Below are positions 1 through 11,848 of a stretch of 64,000 nt of DNA, in pieces. The position numbers and the translations under genes are program-made. The notes beneath the pieces were generated by a model, which was not told the DNA's origin, did no database searches, and worked only from the letters and a program-made list of their open reading frames with translations. The stretch's first letter is position 1; the number at the start of each line of letters is the position of its first letter. Location of the stretch: assembly GCA_012845835.1 (NCBI GenBank), contig JABAKD010000011.1, forward strand, positions 1,056,501 to 1,120,500. Reading direction: 5' to 3'. This stretch comes from Undaria pinnatifida. Its lineage: Eukaryota > Sar > Phaeophyceae > Laminariales > Alariaceae.

Positions 1-344
1 AAGGACTTGTTATCAACAGTTATAATGGTAGCAACCATACGTACTTCATCCCAAAAGGTAGTAAGTTGTTATGATTCATAATATGCCAGTGTTAATATTA
101 TGAGTACAGCTTACAATAGCATTAGCTTTTAGTAGATCTGTGCACCGGTACCAATCTTGTTATGGTGATGCTAAATACGCCACCGGGACGGTGATGTATC
201 TAAGTTCCAAAGCACGGGAGACCAGGTCGGGTAAAAAACCCATCTGTGTAATAAATGTACGGTAATGATTATAGTATACTTACAAGTTGACGCTGGAACT
301 CGCGCAGCAGCGACCTCGAAATGGGCTACTATTTTTTGGCACCG

Positions 345-515
345 TGTGAGGCTGTGCCCCTAGCAAGTTCTCTCTTGTGTGGTTGGTTGTGGTGTGGAGG
401 ACACGCCGAGGTGGGTCGGCACCTCGGGTCAGCACGTTCAACTCGTGATGACCTGGAACTTGCGTGTAATGAGGCGGTATCACGAAGGGGAAGGGGACCT
501 CGTATCCACGACTGT
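345..515. repeat. Dispersed repeat, about 170 bp, copy 1
   Basis: The segment starts GGCTGTGCCCCTAG, passes through a GGACACGCCGAGGTGGGTC block and ends near GAAGGGGAAGGGGACCT. It recurs at about 7590-7780 in another U2AF intron with high identity. It has no coding content and its ends are undefined. Confidence 0.7.
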
Positions 516-849
516 GTAAATTAGAAATTGCCATTCGGTGGTACAAAACGATTGAGCCCTTCAGGGTTTCAGATATGTCTGCAATAAATGACTACTACGA
601 CATCGGCCAAGCAAAGCGGCTCGTGCTAAAAGGGCAGGGGATGTCCCCAGAGTTCAAGGAGCTGCCTGGTATGCGACACGCACGTATCATGGTCGTACTC
701 ATAAGTGCTGCACGCTCTTCCTACACACACGCGTGTATAGGCCCCAATCATGTATCCCCCCGCCCTCGCGCCCATGGCCTAGATATTATAAGGGATAAAA
801 CTCAAAAACGCGAACGGGATACCAACGTTATTGGCCTAGGTTTATAACG

Positions 850-1345
850 ATACTGCTGTATTTGGAGCACGAATTGGCCAAAAAGAGGTACTGCTGTACT
901 GTACCGCTATTATTGTGGAGCCCCGTCAGTGATCTTTTGTTGGGCCAAAAAGGGGTACAATACTGTACTCCTATGACGATACAGCTGTATTTGAAACACG
1001 AATTGGCCAAAAAGAGGTACTGTACTGTACCGCTATTATTGTGGACCCCCGTCAGTGATTTTGTTTTGGTCAAAAAGAGGTACAGGACTGTACTCCTACC
1101 GTGGAGCTTGTCTTGGTTTGGCCAAAAAGAGGCACCGTACTGCATGCACCCCTGTTATCGTGGAGACCCGTCAGTCAGAAATGCTTTGGTCGAAAAGAGG
1201 TACGTTGTACTCTTGCTATCGTGGAGCCCGTCAGTCAGAAATGGTTTGGCCAAAAAGAGGTACTGTACTGCATACACCCCTGTTGTCGTGGAGACCTGTC
1301 AGTCAGAAATGCTTTGGCCAAAAAGGGTTACTCCACCCATTCGCA
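850..1345. repeat. Tandem minisatellite (TTGGCCAAAAAGAGGTAC core)
   Basis: About eight degenerate units of roughly 55-80 bp carry the core TTGGCCAAAAAGAGGTAC followed by a GTGGAGCCCGTCAGT block. The open frames through it are repeat artefacts. It ends about 60 bp before the splice acceptor of the 1404 exon. Confidence 0.85.
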
Positions 1346-1403
1346 GTACGCGTCTATTCGGCTTCCCCTCCCCGTACACAACCCGTTTTTTCGCTGCGAT
1401 CAG

Positions 1404-4400
1404 GTCCGGGAGCTGCTGAGTGCCTTCGGGGCTCTCAAGTCGTTCCATCTCGTGAGGGACCCGGGCTCCCCCACGTCAAAGGGTTACGGCTTCTGCGAGT
1501 ACATCAACCCTGCGGTCACGGCTATCGCCTGCGAGGGCCTGCACGGAATGACCCTGGGGGATAAGACCCTTACCGTTCGGCCGGCCACAGATAGGGGGTG
1601 AGGGCCTTTCTTTTTGTTGTTCTTGAGGGGTGTTTTTTTTTCTTTTTTTCTAAACGCGTCAGCTTTGCTGAGGATAGTTACCTTGCTACTAGTACAACGG
1701 AGTGCCAGATAGTCCATTGTAACCTATCGATTGCGCTGTCGTTAACATATCATACGTAGTCATCTGGTATACGTAGCTCGTACATGGTAGGACGCAGCAG
1801 CATGGCGCGCTGTTATACACGACTGGTATACACGAGTTAGTACGTAGACATTTTCAGAGAGTGTCGGATCAGTTCGTTAAGGATAGGTACTACCCTTTGG
1901 TACGGAGCAGCACGAGGCGCTTCGGCGATACCAGTGCAAGGAGTGTGATATGTAGTATCACACACAGGTACCAGATACACACGTACCTCGTAGGATCATA
2001 GGATCATGTGAATCTAGTAGATCGTATATCGTAGATTGCGGCGGAACCCTAAAATGTCGGTCGTAGTTTACAGTTGGCCCGAGATGTTTTGTACCAGTAT
2101 GTTTTTGGGGTAACCACACCACTTGCTTTTGGGTGGTTCGTACGCTTTCATAGGGTGTTGAGCTGTGATCGATCGAGCATGCACCACGCACACTCACAAC
2201 ATAACACAACTCCACAGCACCACTCTTCGTTTTTCGTCTCTTCTTCGAGACCGCGCTAACAACAAGTACACCACTGCCCTTGGGGGCGTCTTTTTGTCAT
2301 CAGCTCTGCTGAGCTTGAAACTTGACCGCAACGGCAGAGTAACATGTGCTGAGTGCTTACCTTTCGCGCCAGGTCTGGCATTCGCACACAGCCACAGATG
2401 ACGTATCTCCCCCATGAGGTTATGAGCCTCGCCTATCATGGGGAAGATACACCCCCCGTGGCTGCGTGCGATCTGGGTCATGCCAGATCTGGCACGAGAG
2501 GTAAGCACTCAGCACATGTTACTCTGCCGTTGCGGTCAAGTTTCAAGCTCAGCAGAGCTGATGACAAAAAGACGCCCCCAAGGGCAGTGGTGTACTTGTT
2601 GTTAGCGCGGTCTCGAAGAAGAGACGAAAAACGAAGAGTGGTGCTGTGGAGTTGTGTTATGTTGTGAGTGTGCGTGGTGCATGCTCGATCGATCACAGCT
2701 CAACACCCTATGAAAGCGTACGAACCACCCAAAAGCAAGTGGTGTGGTTACCCCAAAAACATACTGGTACAAAACATCTCGGGCCAACTGTAAACTACGA
2801 CCGACATTTTAGGGTTCCGCCGCAATCTACGATATACGATCTACTAGATTCACATGATCCTATGATCCTACGAGGTACGTGTGTATCTGGTACCTGTGTA
2901 TGATACTACATATCACACTCCTTGCACTGGTATCGCCGAAGCGCCTCGTGCTGCCCCGTACCAAAGGGTAGTACCTATCCTTAACGAACTGATCCGACAC
3001 TCTCTGAAAATGTCTACGTACTAACTCGTGTGTACCAGTCGTGTATAACAGCGCGTCATGCTGCTGCGTCCTACCATGTACGAGCTACGTATACCAGATG
3101 ACCACGTATGATATGTTAACGACAGCGCAATCGATAGGTTACAATGGACTATCTGGCACTCCGTTGTACTAGTAGCAAGGTAACTATCCTCAACACGACT
3201 CCGCGATGGAGGTAACATATAATACATCGACTTGGCGTTAAACTGCAAAATCGGACTACTAAAAGCAAAACTTCAATAAATGTGCGCTTGCTCGATACTT
3301 ACTGCAAGTACTTAGTGTCATCAACCTATTCCAAGATGTTTTTCAGACAGTTCTGACACTCGTTGCTTGGCCAGAGTTCTTGTCTGAACTACTCGTCTGC
3401 ATATTTAGGAAGTAGAATCAATCGCAATGTCGCAACAAAGTTTGATTACTCCATGTCATCCACCCCAGAAGAGATGTTACATCAGCCCTAAGAGATGTTA
3501 TGTACAGCGAAAATAGTCTGGCAGCCTAGCCACGTTTTTGACCGCCCTCCCGTACAATGAAGACGTGTGATACTACAACTATGAAGCGAATAAGTTTCGC
3601 TGTTATCTGGGGCTGAACTGCCTTTAGGTGCAACAAGCTGTGAGTTCGATAAAATTTAGGATCGATACTCATCTTTGCAAGCTGCGTGATACACCGGCCG
3701 CTCGTTTGACCTACGAATGTTGTGAGGCTGTTTTTTATTGTGCTTGCTCACGTTGTTTAGGTGACGGTTGGTGTGGGGTGTGGATGCTGTTTAAGTGATG
3801 GTTGTTGTTCAAATGACGGTTGCTGTTGAAGTGACGGTTTCTGTCCAAGTCACGGTTGCTGTTGAATTGACGATCGCTGTTTAAGTCGCTACTTTAGTGA
3901 CGATATCTGCTTAGGTGGCGGTTGCTGTGAAAGTGACGGACAGAAACACGTGCTTATGGCGCACAGCGGTTCTGATCCGCCAGCTGCCGTTGTAGACGAT
4001 CGTACACGGAATGGTGATGTTAATATCATTATTGCTGCTGGTGTTCCTGTTGTTGTGGTGGTGGTGGTAATCGTGTTGGTGTGTTGGTGAGTTGATGTTC
4101 TTGTTCTTGTTTTTATTGCTGCCGTCCTCACATTTTAGCTCATTGCTATCATCAGCCCGTGGTCACAAGACAGACTCCAACAATTGTATGACACCCGCAC
4201 TCTTTATTTCGTTGTCGTGCTTTTACCTGTTCGGCAATGCAGCTCCCCGGCCCCGCAGCCGACGCACTTCCAGCAGCACCCACCACAGGGCATGGGTCAG
4301 ATGCAAATGGGCGCTCCTCCGATGGGGCTTACTGCGGCGCCTACGCAGCAGGAGCACATGCAGCTAGCGCAGGTGACGACTCGTCAAATATCGGACAGGT

Positions 4401-7400
4401 TTTTGGGTAGGCGCGAGTATGATGGGATTCAAACTGAATATCTTCAATGCATACCGGCCGTGCGTGCGTACACACAAGAGAAAGCTCTCATATAGGATGA
4501 AACGCTTTTTTTTTTGTTTCTTTTGGTCTTGCGTACGTACAACAAAGTTTCCGTGTGCAGGACGATGAGAGGTTGGACGTGTTAGTCCTGTTGACCCTGG
4601 TATCAGCAGGGGAGTCACCGACCTGTATCATTCACGAGGGCATACACACCCCGAAGCAGGCGCGATTGAAGTATCAAACGCAGCTGGCAAATATGAGCTT
4701 CGATGCAATTTCGATCTCAGCTGACAGCTGAACTGTATTTTTCATAATTCTCTATATAGAATGACCAGGTATACAACAAGTGGTCCGTCGCGCTCGGTTC
4801 TTGTTGCGCCGTTCTGCGCTGTTACTTGAAAATATTTCTCCATATCGAAGTGTACAGCAAGCTGGTTCCGTCGCGCTCGGTTCTTGTTTCGCCGTTCTAC
4901 GCCGTCACCAAGAGGCAGCTCTCGGTCGACGGCCAAATGTGCTACGAGAGACAGCGGTTTAACCCGGGCTTCTCACGGGTCGGTTCACTTCAAAAGGGCC
5001 GGGTCGGGTGAGGGTGACCCGACACGATCTGATCCGACCCGACCCGTGATATTTGAAAACCTGTTGACCCGACCCGACCCGACTCATGAGACCTGCTGAC
5101 CAGGCCCGGCTGGACCCGTGAGAGTTTAGAAACCTTCTGACCCGGCCCGCGGATGGAGTTATGACCCGTGAAAAGCACTGGGTTTGACCCCTTTGACTGA
5201 CTGCCCGCCTTCGTACGATATTGATATTTCACCTCGGGCGGGTCACGATCATACAGATCATATAGATCATATATGAAATATAGATCCTGTATTTGTCGTC
5301 ATGAGTTGTTATGCAGGATCCGTATATATATATATATATTAGAGTACATATCCAACCCGGGAAACACGTGCTGGATCGTGCAGATCGTATGGCTCCTACC
5401 GGGTAACATGAGCTAGACTACTCAGTTCTTCCCTGATTGATCTAGATCGTCAAGTGAGGATCGGTGATCTGACCAATAATCACAGAAGTTTTGCGTCTGT
5501 CATTAGCCAAAAGAGTCCACAAAGACCAGACTACTATTAGTAGCATGTTTGCCGACAGCAGTTTTTGTTATCCTTATCTTATTCCAGTGCAAGCTTTCAA
5601 CGACTCCCCTATTTTTGTCGCCTTTAACATTTTTCCAGCTCCTAAACAAGTTTTGTTCTAATTCGACGTGTTTTGCTTCCATAATGGGAGTGCAGTGCTA
5701 ACAGAGGTACACTGACGATCCCTCGTGTTTTTTTTATTGCCTTTTACGGGAGGTTGTTCAAGCTGTGGCTACACTTGACCCCAACGCCGCACAAGCCGCT
5801 ATGAACTCCATCGTCTCGGGTGCTTGGTCCCCTACTACTTGCGTCATTGCCGACCACAATTTTGACTGTCCTCATCACACTTGTTCCAGTGCACACTCTC
5901 AACGACCCCTTCCCCCCCCCGTTTTACCGTCGTTTTTTAACTCATCCTTGTGTACTCCTTGCCAATTGCGATGGGTGCAGGCTATGGCTGCACTTGACCC
6001 CAACGCGGCACAAGCTGCTATGAACTCCATGGTCCCGGGTGCTGGTGGCGGGGGTGGGGGTGGCGGGATGCCGTCGGCGGCGGCGGAGTCGGCTGTTGCT
6101 GCTAACTTGATCCGTGCTGTTCCACCGACCCGCGTGTTGGTTCTTCTCAACATGGTCACGGAGGCGGAGCTCATGGATCCTCAAGAGTACGAGGTGGGCT
6201 CGAGCTGCTTGCGTGTAAAGGTCCCAGCGCTTCACCCGTGTTTTTGGGGACAACTGAGTTGGAATTTGTATGAGATTTTGATGCACTATTAAGGGTAGAA
6301 AGGGCTAACCCCTGTAGAACTGCACCCACTTTTTGAAAGATAAGCTACTTGGAAGCAGTATAAGATATTTTTGCTCTAGAAATCGATGCCAATCGACGAG
6401 CGTGCAAAGCTGAAAAGTGGGGATGGTGAACCCTATGCGCGATACAAATGAAAACAAGTACCGGGGGGGAGAAAGGAAGACACCCCTGTGACCATGACCT
6501 TGTGGCTTGTCCGGAAGGTCGCTGAGGGTAAAATGTCTTACAACAGAGAGGTTGAGCTGCAAAATGTCTTACTACAGAAAGGTTGAGCTGGAGAGTACAG
6601 AGCACAGGTGATGAATAAAAAACAAAAATTAAAGAGTACCAGGTACTCTATATGAATAGTAGAAACGTCAACACCTTTAGCACTGCATGTGCTCCTTTTG
6701 TACTCTCGTGCTGGAGGTTCCTAAATGCGGCGCAAAAAAATATATGGAATGCCTCGCTCCGGGAACAAGACGATTACTATTACTAGAGTGGACACAAATA
6801 TAACCACATTTACATTGGCTTATAGTTACGAGGAATCATGTCTTACATTTAGACCCAGTTTGGCAGAAATCGAGTTGGATCATGTTTGCAGCAGCTGTGA
6901 TGTGCAATACCATATGGTATGTACAGCACGCTTGCTACCCGGTGGTGTACCACTGCTGTACAAGTTGCCTCTGGGAAGGACAGACTAGCATGCGTGCCCG
7001 GCATGCTTATTAATAGCCGCCATACTTATGCCCCATATTTTTTCGCCATCCTTCCTCGCCGCAGCTATTCGTCGTGCTTATTCGCCAGGCTTTCTCTCAC
7101 TCGCCGTGCATTATTCGCCGGGTGTGTAATCGCCATACCTATTCGCGGTACATGCTTCGGTCGCAATGCGTAGTTGCCATGCTTGTCCGCCATGCTTGCC
7201 CGCAATGCTAACCTCCGTGCATGCGTACTCACCGTGCTTATTCGCTATGCTTTATGTGCGCCATAGTTACTTGTCGTGCAATGCTGGTTGTAACAGCATT
7301 CGACTTGCTTCTTTGCCATGCTTTTTCGCTTTGCTTAATTCGCTGTATTCATTCGCCATGCTTATTTCGCTACATGTATGCTTGTTCACCATGCTTGTTT

Positions 7401-8660
7401 CCAGGACATCGTGGATGACATCCAGCAAGAGTGTTCCTCGCATGGGACCGTTTTGTCTGTCAACGTGCCGCGCCCAGGACAAGCAGACGCCAGCCGTGCT
7501 GTAGGTCAGTGCACACGTATAATCTCCCGAGTGTCATACCTGATATCACACGGACAAAGAAACATTTCGTAAATTATTTCAACTAATCCAGTTGTGGGGC
7601 TGTGCCCCTATTAGTAGCAGGTTCTCTCTTTTGTGGTTGTGGTGTGGAAGACACACCGAGGTGGGTCCGTACCTCGGGTCAGCACGGAACGGAGTCTGGG
7701 ACCTCTGGCGACCTAGAACTTGTGTGTAATGAGGCGGTACTATCCAGGGGAAGGGGACCTGATATTCACGCAGTGGCTTATTCTCTTTAGAACTTCCCCC
7801 ACGTGTTCGGGACGAGCTTCTTAGGATTTTGCTTGGATCGTTTTGCCAGTAGCAAAAGGGTGTTAGGACTGGTCACTCGTTTTTGGCGTGGGTTTTGGGC
7901 GTGCGATTATTTTCTCAGTGGTACAAAATTGCATGACCAAATATCTTTACTATCGTTACGACGTACCGTAAATCTCTGTTGTACTGAATGGAGTAGTAGG
8001 TGAATCTCGACCCTAGTAAAGTCAAAGGTCGTGGGTTCAAGTGTCACCGAGTGCATGTTCGCGCTCGTATATTGGGACTTTTTCTTGAGTTAAAGTTGAT
8101 GAGAGGAAAACGCGAGAGCGTGAGTTAGCCAAATTCAATGAAAATCGACGAGCATATAAAGCTGAACAGTGGGAATGCTGAACCCTATGCACGATAAAAA
8201 TGAAGGCACATGGGGGAGAAGGGAAGGCACGTGAGAACACAGCTTGTCCAGAAGGTTGCTGAGGGTATGACCTCTTACGAGTTTAGCTGACCTCTTACGA
8301 GTTTAGCTGGAGACAAAAAGTCACGTTGAAAAAAAAAGATTGTGACTAAATAACTTAACTAGAATGAAGAATCGGCACAGACGCTAGACGTGCTGGATGT
8401 TCGTGGGTAAACGAGAACGATTAAATGTGCAACTTCGCTCTTCCTCTTCCTCCTCCTCCTGCTCCTCCTCCTCCTCCTCCTCCTCCTTCTCCCCGTTCTA
8501 TCTCCTCCTACCCCTGGCAGGCAAAGTATTTGTCGAGTACGACTCGAAGGAGAGCGCTCAGAAGGCCGCCCTCTCGTTGGCCGGTCGCCAGTTCGCCCAA
8601 AACATCGTCAAGGTCGAATACGTTAACGAAGAAAAGTTTGCACGCAGGGATTTCGACTGA
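1404..8660 (+). CDS. U2AF2: U2AF large subunit (U2AF65-like splicing factor), 3' part, five exons
   Basis: Exons: 1404-1597, 4243-4372, 5981-6193, 7405-7504, 8521-8660 (stop TGA at 8658). Every boundary is AG/GT and the phases join without a gap, giving 258 residues. Exon 1 is the end of RRM2 with RNP1 KGYGFCEY and LHGMTLGDKTL. Exon 2 is a Gln/Met/Pro-rich linker. Exon 3 has a Gly run and then the start of the C-terminal UHM (RVLVLLNMV, acidic DPQEYE). Exons 4-5 finish the UHM (DIVDDIQQEC, KVFVEYDS, the R-x-F loop GRQF, terminal ARRDFD). Known role of the family: it binds the polypyrimidine tract and, through the UHM, SF1/SF3b at the 3' splice site in the nucleus. RRM1 and the RS/ULM region must lie upstream of the window; no exon for them was found in 1-1403. 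Introns are 0.9-2.6 kb and repeat-filled. An upstream decayed copy of exon 3 lies at about 5763. Confidence 0.93.
1669..3192. repeat. 1.5-kb near-perfect palindrome (inverted repeat, almost no spacer)
   Basis: Left arm about 1669-2395 is the reverse complement of right arm about 2466-3192, with only scattered single-base differences (for example around 1808, 1927 and 1962). The centre (about 2396-2465) is itself an imperfect palindrome, so there is no real loop. Mirror-image open frames on the two strands confirm the symmetry. It lies in the U2AF intron 1598-4242. It could be a foldback element, a local inverted duplication or an assembly fold-back artefact. No clear target duplication or transposase frame was seen. 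Confidence 0.93.
3740..3955. repeat. Minisatellite (GTGACGGTTGCTGTT-like units)
   Basis: About ten degenerate units of roughly 20-22 bp containing GTGACGGTTGCTGTT, in the U2AF intron ahead of the 4243 exon. Confidence 0.8.
4966..5183. repeat. GACCC-array element, locus 1
   Basis: An array of GACCCGACCC blocks spaced by short A/T-rich linkers. It opens with GGGCTTCTCACGGGTC and closes with the inverse GACCCGTGAAAAGCAC. The same architecture recurs at about 49627-49970 and about 50885-51289. Confidence 0.85.
5584..5880 (+). pseudogene. Decayed duplicate of U2AF exon 3 with its upstream intron
   Basis: About 300 bp tandem duplication. The TTCCAGTGCA..CTCAACGA intron sequence at 5584 recurs at 5885. 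The exon start ATLDPNAAQAAMNSIVSGA at about 5768 parallels AALDPNAAQAAMNSMVPGA of the real exon at 5981. In the copy the acceptor AG has become AA (TCAAGCTGTGGCT against GCAGGCTATGGCT) and similarity ends after about 20 codons, before the Gly run and UHM. It is therefore most likely a dead exon. The next usable AG (5761-5762) would give a wrong phase. Confidence 0.85.
6360..6610 (+). repeat. SINE-like family, truncated copy
   Basis: It shares with copies at 8005, 16566 and 35487 the blocks ATCGACGAGC, GTGAACCCTATGCGCGATA and GGCTTGTCC, followed by an A-rich stretch. The tRNA-like head seen in the 35487 copy is missing here. Confidence 0.65.
6985..7400. repeat. Minisatellite (CGCCATGCTTATT) forming a splice-acceptor tract
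   Basis: Degenerate units of about 13-16 bp such as CGCCATGCTTATT run up to the acceptor TGTTTCCAG at 7404 of the U2AF exon 7405-7504. The polypyrimidine tract of this exon is therefore made of, or has been overrun by, minisatellite units. Confidence 0.8.
7590..7780. repeat. Dispersed repeat, about 170 bp, copy 2
   Basis: Same family and orientation as the segment at about 345-515 (GGGGCTGTGCCCCTA, ACACCGAGGTGGGTC, GGGGAAGGGGACCT). It lies in the last U2AF intron. Confidence 0.7.
8005..8340 (+). repeat. SINE-like family copy
   Basis: It carries a B-box-like GGTTCAAG at about 8034, the CGAGTGCA/GTTCGCG block, the shared ATCGACGAGCATATAAAGC core and an A-run at about 8330. It lies in the last U2AF intron. 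It is followed by a CTC/CCT-rich tract (about 8440-8510) that serves the 8521 acceptor. Confidence 0.7.
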
Positions 8661-10844
8661 GCCTAGGCCTAAAGCACGCCACGCCTCACGACTAGCCACG
8701 GCCCCACCCTGCTGCTCCAAGCACCACGATATAGTGCAAGACGAATCCAGAATTACTGTTTTTTTTTACCGTGTAGGGCAAGACGAATCCTGACTGATTG
8801 CACGGAGAATCGAACCGAAAACGATCCAGAAAAAATATATATTTTGGGGGGGGTGAGGGGAGGGCGGGGGGGGGGTAGGCGGGTCCGGGGGGTGGGAGGT
8901 AGCGGAGGGGGGGGGGGGGGTCCTGACGCTGCAAGAGTTTTGCAACGCTCCGTGGCTGACGGTAGGTCGAGAACTTTTGCAAGGGTTCCTTAAAATCAGT
9001 CGTGTTTTTATTTACGCTTGGTGGGTGGAGAGGCTCTTCTTGCCTGCGGGGGGGAGGGGGGGCATTTTTGAGGTTTGGTTGCTTGTGTACTCTCAAAAGC
9101 TCTGACGCTGCCGCAGCAAAAACCAGGATGACCGATGATTTGGAGGATCAAGTGGTCAGTTATTCGTGCTTGTTGTCCGTACGCGTGCGTGCAGCCGCGC
9201 GTTTGATGCCCTTGAGCCATCGATGCGGTACGTAAGAGTAAGAAAGTAGGGTAATGCAACGGACCGGGGATCCCCGAGGGGGGCGGGCGTCCCGGGGGGC
9301 CCGAGGGGCCCTGGGGACTCGGGGGCCAAGAAGCCGAAAGGGTGGGGGGGGGCGAAGGGTCTATAGCGAGGGGGGTCTAGCACCATGGCCGGCTCTCCTT
9401 GTCGTATCGGGGTCTAGCGAGCGGGGCTAACCTCCGTACCAAACCACCATTGCTGGCTGTCCTTGTTCTGTTGTGCGGCCATAAATAAATTGATGAGAAC
9501 GTACTTGGGGGCGAGAAAAGGCGGTTTCTGGGCGGGCACAGGGCACAGAGCACATGATGGGTTACTAGCATATTCGGGATAGAAGTTAGGTATTCTTCTG
9601 TCGTCGTAGAATTTGCAAGTTTTGGAAGATGATTTTCAAGTTGACTTGCTTGGTGGTGGTTTTTTTAGTATCTAAGGGAGCTGTCCGGTTGGCGTCGGCA
9701 TCGGTATTGGTATCGCCCATCGAAAAAATAGCGACCGATCTGATTAGGCCGGATCTTTCCTTTCATGAGCAACAGCGGCCGCGACGGCGACGACGGCGGC
9801 GAAGGCGGCGGCGGTTGGCGAAATCGAGCTTCTTAATTTGGAACCGGCAAGTTTTCACACGTGGAACAGATGACGATCTAGATACCAGGTACAACCTAGA
9901 TCCTATCCCTGTCGCTATGATATGTTGCGCAAGATCTTCGTTCGTAGTACAGACACATTCAAGGAAACGTGTGCTAGACCATACAGATGATACGGCTTCA
10001 ACCCGGTAATATGATCTAGGCAGTGTAGATCATAACGATGTATGGATCGTTAACGCCTTCTACCACTGGAAACCCGTTTTCGGGGGATATTACTTGGAAT
10101 TAGTATAGGGGGATTTTGGGGCTCTAAAGGGGTTAATGCGGATCTGGTCTGTCCGATGTGCGCAGGTTTTCTCTGCAGCGACCGCAAACACCATCTCACA
10201 CGTTTTCCAAATGGTCTGTCCCGGAAGTCGTAGATGCATATGTCTAAAGGGGTGAGCTCTGGGGTCTGGTTCGAGGCTCTGTGAAGGATGAGTGAGGTGG
10301 TTGTTGTGCATTTTCCACTCCTCGCCTGGTGCGTTCGAACGTGTTTTTGTGGCTCGTAGTTCTGCTGGGTTGCAACTGCCGGGGGACAACTGGTGGTTGA
10401 TGGTACCTTTTTTTTTTTGCTGGAGTTACTGAGTCTGTCTTATAAGTTTGTGTGTGTAAAAATAGTTGACCTGGCTGAGCTGCTGTGATAGTATGACCAC
10501 ACGTTTGCGATTCAGCCTTGCTTCACTCAGCTTTTAAGAAAAAAAACTTTTCATCTCAGCATCTCAGCACTCACCACTTGACATCAGCAAGATGTTTCGG
10601 TAGCAGTAAGTGGGGCGCAAGAGCCCTGTGCGCTCCTTGGCTCCCGATACGACCGTCCACACCCTCTCAACTAATTAGTCTAATCAATACACAACTTTAG
10701 TGCAACTTTACTAGACAGACCTATGTAGTACCTGTTTAGTGCGTGTGTACGACGTAGTACTGCAATAATAATAATAATTAATCGAACTGAAAGCACTACG
10801 TATAGGGACCAGCAACACGCGTAAACGCATAATCCTTAAAAACT

Positions 10845-11415
10845 CCGCCCTCCCCTCACCGGTTACCGTATTCTACACAAGATAACACACCCACATAAGA
10901 TACCACACCCCCCACAGAATACGACACCCCGGTGATAATTTTTGGGGCTCGAAATATAGCGCCTTAGTCTAATACCAAGTAATATGGCGACAGAAGATAC
11001 CACACCCCCCACAGAATACCACACCCGGTGATAATATTTTCAAGCGCTCAAATGTATCACCGGGGGTGTGTTATCTTGTGTAGAATACGGTATTCGACTT
11101 ACAGAATTCACTTGATAATAAACTCAAAAAATGCATTTCCGTCCACAGCTGTCAGATCTTGTCCCCCTCAGAAACGTTTTTTTTTTATAGTTTCCGCACA
11201 CAAACTGTCTAACATCACCCTGTTGACCCTGATAGCTACACTGTAGTAGTAGTTGCAAGGGGAGTCGCCGGCCTATACCCTTGATGAGGGCACACAACCC
11301 GTAATACGCGCGATCGGAGTATCACACACAGCTTGCAAAGATGAGTTTCGACAAAATGTTCGATCTCACAGCTGTCAGCTGGATGGAGTGTATTTTCATT
11401 TTTATTATATATTTC
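10845..11415 (+). repeat. Dispersed family A, near full-length copy interrupted by a TA element
   Basis: About 320 bp of family sequence: CCCTCCCCTCACCGGTTA, a TTTCCGTCCACAGCTGTCAG block, GTTGACCCTGATAGCTACAC, ACCCGTAATACGCGCGATCG, then the mini-ORF core MSFDKMFDLTA with its ATG at 11341. It is split by the element at 10866-11090. It aligns along its length with the intact copy at about 13560-13880. Confidence 0.85.
10866..11090. mobile_element. 225-bp terminal-inverted-repeat element, TA target (MITE-like)
   Basis: The left end CCGTATTCTACACAAGATAA.. and right end ..TTATCTTGTGTAGAATACGG are inverted repeats of at least 27 bp. TA lies on both sides (10864-10865 and 11091-11092). The uninterrupted family A copy at about 13566 reads CACCGGT-TA-TTCGAC, which is the empty site, so insertion with TA duplication is shown directly. 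No coding capacity. The TA duplication fits mariner/Stowaway-type elements; the family name is inference. Confidence 0.9.
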
Positions 11416-11848
11416 AATTGATATATTTCGTTGGCAGTACACAGAGGCACAGCACGCCAAATGCATAATAATATCGTCGGTGGCGCTGCATTTACATAAA
11501 GTGATCCCCTATTAAATTATCCAATATCCAGTCCGCGCAGCGCTCACCATTTTCTGTCAAACCACGTCCTACTTTTGGTGCTCAACACTACACGTTACTG
11601 TCCGATAAACACCTGGACCCAACCGCTCCTCGACGTACCGGTACGTCCACGCACGCTTCAAACCGCAAACAAGCACCAGAGGCTGGCGGGGACATTTGGA
11701 GTTTTCGTTGTCGCGCATAAAGCCTCCACACAGGTACAATCCCGGTATTTTTTTGTTGTGTTTTTTCTGGTTCACATCCAGCAGAAACTATAGCGGTAGG
11801 CAAACAAGCAACCCTCGCAGAAGAACATCTAAACCTACCAGTACCAGC

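Larger units (their letters stand above)
1..1403. other. Intron sequence upstream of the first visible U2AF exon
   Basis: The first recognisable exon begins after an AG at 1402-1403 in the middle of RRM2, so this stretch should be intron. It holds a dispersed repeat copy (about 345-515) and a tandem array (about 850-1345). I see no convincing exon. The open frame at 575-847 resembles nothing known and has no splice support. Confidence 0.6.
8661..11848. other. Intergenic region between U2AF and the H2A variant
   Basis: No gene supported. It contains G-rich low-complexity stretches (about 8845-8920, 9030-9065, 9250-9380), a CGG/CGA-rich patch near 9780, a dispersed 320-bp repeat (about 10845-11415) split by a small TA-flanked element, and a short AAT run near 10765. 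The open frames here look random or repeat-derived. Confidence 0.6.

Noticed and set aside
1958..2903. Mirror-image frames of 61-104 aa on both strands
   Set aside because: They arise from the palindrome and show no codon bias or family match.
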